Shown here piece after piece: positions 62,674 through 64,000 of a DNA stretch of 64,000 nt. The translations under genes and the position numbers were made by a program. The stretch lies in assembly GCA_036377595.1 (NCBI GenBank), contig DASUYB010000122.1:1-64000 (forward strand), given 5' to 3'. Numbering within the stretch: the first letter of the stretch is position 1; each line of letters opens with the position of its first letter. The notes below the pieces were generated by a model that saw only the letters and a program-made list of their open reading frames with translations, was not told where the DNA came from and made no database searches. Origin of the DNA: Longimicrobium sp. GTDB taxonomy: Bacteria; Gemmatimonadota; Gemmatimonadetes; Longimicrobiales; Longimicrobiaceae.

Positions 62674-63305
62674 CGTCCGGACTCCGGATGGCGGGTGGCG
62701 GGGTTGCCCCATTCCGGTCGGAATGCGGGCAGGATCGCCCCCCGCTCCCACGTCAGGAGCGGGCGGACGACCGCGAGGACGTTCCGTTCCGGCAGCGGGC
62801 CGAAATACCGGCTGTCGAAGCTGCGGCGGCTGTCGGTGGCGATCACCCACAGGTCGCCCGCGTGCACCACGTAGACGCCCGCCGGGTAGAGCGGGAGCGG
62901 GCGCCCGTAGCTGTCGCGCGGGAGCCGGGCGGTGCGGGGAACGGCGCGGCCGTTTACGGCGAGGCCGCGATCCGCCACGGCCACCGTGTCCCCGCCGGTG
63001 GCGAGGACACGCTTGCCCAGGGGCTCCAGCCCGTCCGGGCAGACGTCGTCCGTCCCCAACGGCCGCCCCCGCGCGATGTAGCCGCGCTTCGCCGCGAGGC
63101 TCGCCGTGGGCTCGCTGAGGCAGACCATCACCACCACGCCGGGCACCGGCGCGGCGCCGTCGATGGTCTGGTAGACGCCGAGCGGGATGCTCGGTGTCAG
63201 GCACAGCCGCAGCCCGATGAGCACGGCCACGGCGGTGGCCGTGAACAGCGCGGCCGAGGCGAAGAGGAAGACGCGCGTGCGCGTCTCGGTGAGGAAGGCG
63301 ATCAT
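62670..63305 (-). CDS. TraF-like conjugative signal peptidase (S26 family)
   Basis: 211 aa. An N-terminal membrane segment (VFLFASAALFTATAVAVLIG) is followed by the Ser box LTPSIPLGVYQTI and the Lys box LGKRVLATGGDTVAV, then RSFDSRYFGPLPERNVLAVV as in S26 peptidases. TraF matures conjugative pilin and related proteins in RP4-like systems. A 14-bp motif (62711-62724) encodes residues near the C-terminus (FRPEWGN). The start overlaps the coupling-protein stop (ATGA). Confidence 0.85.
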   Translation of the reverse strand: MIAFLTETRTRVFLFASAALFTATAVAVLIGLRLCLTPSIPLGVYQTIDGAAPVPGVVVMVCLSEPTASLAAKRGYIARGRPLGTDDVCPDGLEPLGKRVLATGGDTVAVADRGLAVNGRAVPRTARLPRDSYGRPLPLYPAGVYVVHAGDLWVIATDSRRSFDSRYFGPLPERNVLAVVRPLLTWERGAILPAFRPEWGNPATRHPESGR

Positions 63306-64000
63306 GGCCGCCCCCCTCGGCCGCCACCGACCGGGTTGTAGGTGGGGTTTCCGTCGAAGAGGTTCGCGAACTCAGCGTCCCGCAGGTAATTCACGCGGTC
63401 CACCAGCAGCGGCTCCCGGCCGCGCATGAACACGAGCTGCCGGTTGGTTTCCAACCGACGCACTTCGTCGGGGAAGAGCAGCTTTCGGCCGCGTTCCGCC
63501 GCCGTCACGCCGCTCCCGCTGCTGGAGCCGCCGCCGCCCCGTCCGCCGCGGTTGCGGCTGGCCGAGGCGTTGGCCGACTCCACCACGATGGTTTCCTCGC
63601 CCGCCATCGCGGACAGCAGCGTGGCCGTCTCGTGGTCGTTCGTGCCGAACGACTGGAGCACGTCGGCGTTGGCGAAAAACGTCGCCCACCGCGTGTTGTA
63701 GAGCGCCTTCGGTTGGCTGATGTCCTGGAAGATGACCCACAGCGTGAGGCCGGCCCCGCGGCTCAGCGTCACGGTGCGGGGCAGTTCCGGCAACGTCCCC
63801 ATGTTGCCGGCTTCGTCGATGATGGCGAGCACCTTGTGCTCGGGGCGCCCGACCACGCGGCTCGTCGCCGCGATGGCGCAGGCGAGGTTGATCCGCTGCC
63901 ACGCCCCGTAGGTGTCCAGCCGGTGCGGCGGGACGGTGATGAACAGCGAGAGCTTTCCGGCCTTCAGCGCGTCCATCTTGAAGCTGGACGACTGCATGAC
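63302..64000 (-). CDS. VirD4/TraG-type coupling protein, C-terminal part (cut by window edge)
   Basis: At least 232 residues of the C-terminal half. Visible: Walker B-like LAIIDEAGNMGTLPELPRTV, LTLWVIFQDISQPKALY, FFANADVLQSFGTNDHETAT, typical of TraG/VirD4 ATPases that feed the relaxase-DNA complex to the secretion channel. A Gly/Ser-rich insert (RNRGGRGGGGSSSGSG) and a tail with RRLETNRQLVFMRGREPLLV follow. The N-terminal membrane helices and Walker A lie beyond the window. Confidence 0.93.
   Translation of the reverse strand, partial: VMQSSSFKMDALKAGKLSLFITVPPHRLDTYGAWQRINLACAIAATSRVVGRPEHKVLAIIDEAGNMGTLPELPRTVTLSRGAGLTLWVIFQDISQPKALYNTRWATFFANADVLQSFGTNDHETATLLSAMAGEETIVVESANASASRNRGGRGGGGSSSGSGVTAAERGRKLLFPDEVRRLETNRQLVFMRGREPLLVDRVNYLRDAEFANLFDGNPTYNPVGGGRGGRP

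Overview
The window is high-GC bacterial DNA. Gene style and repeat families fit Gemmatimonadota, most likely a Longimicrobium-like genome: a BTAD-type regulator with a TPR tail, a PadR/ABC/DUF4153-like operon, a BlaI/M56 pair, many single-domain response regulators, and several high-copy intergenic repeats. This assignment is inference from gene style; there is no rRNA in the window to confirm it, and I see no tRNA or CRISPR array.

Left half (1 to about 31.7 kb) looks like ordinary chromosome. In order: an ABC exporter operon with its PadR regulator (1-3.1 kb, minus); an NtrC-type sigma-54 activator; two tandem paralogous exported proteins of unknown function; a long BTAD/TPR regulator; a FUSC transporter; tyrosyl-tRNA synthetase; a cupredoxin lipoprotein; stand-alone receivers; a CAP-domain protein; an S41-family peptidase followed by an ECF sigma/anti-sigma pair and a secretin-N-domain-like lipoprotein; a DUF3343 protein; trehalose-6-phosphate synthase; a YtxH-like protein; a plus-strand cluster of receiver, diguanylate cyclase, DNA ligase and a V4R-like protein; and a BlaI repressor with an M56 sensor-protease that carries a C-terminal HEAT array.

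Right half (about 31.7 kb to the window end) is one end of an integrative and conjugative element (ICE). It opens with a tyrosine integrase and a small Xis-like protein (31.7-33.4 kb, minus). Next come a TPR protein with a convergent tiny secreted peptide gene, a set of small regulatory genes, a ComM-like AAA protein, an ArdC-like antirestriction protein, a large ParB-like protein, a UvrD-like helicase, a MobC/relaxase pair with a candidate oriT, and cargo that looks like defence (a HEPN-type protein and a DUF262-HNH nuclease). It ends with a minus-strand conjugation operon: coupling protein, TraF-like peptidase, three pilin-like proteins, a chaperone, an usher and an EexN-like entry-exclusion lipoprotein. 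The rest of the type IV secretion genes must lie beyond 64 kb.

The most striking features are in the element. A 14-bp inverted motif (ATTCCG-RY-CGGAAT) occurs 17 times between 33.87 and 62.72 kb, between and inside genes, with no exact copy seen in the first 33.8 kb. It looks like a KorB/parS-type operator set, and the ParB-like protein at 42.9-45.3 kb is the obvious candidate binder. Two element promoters share one operator wrapped around the -10 box. A chaperone-usher pilus operon sits inside the conjugation module. Two families of stem-forming repeats show compensatory changes.
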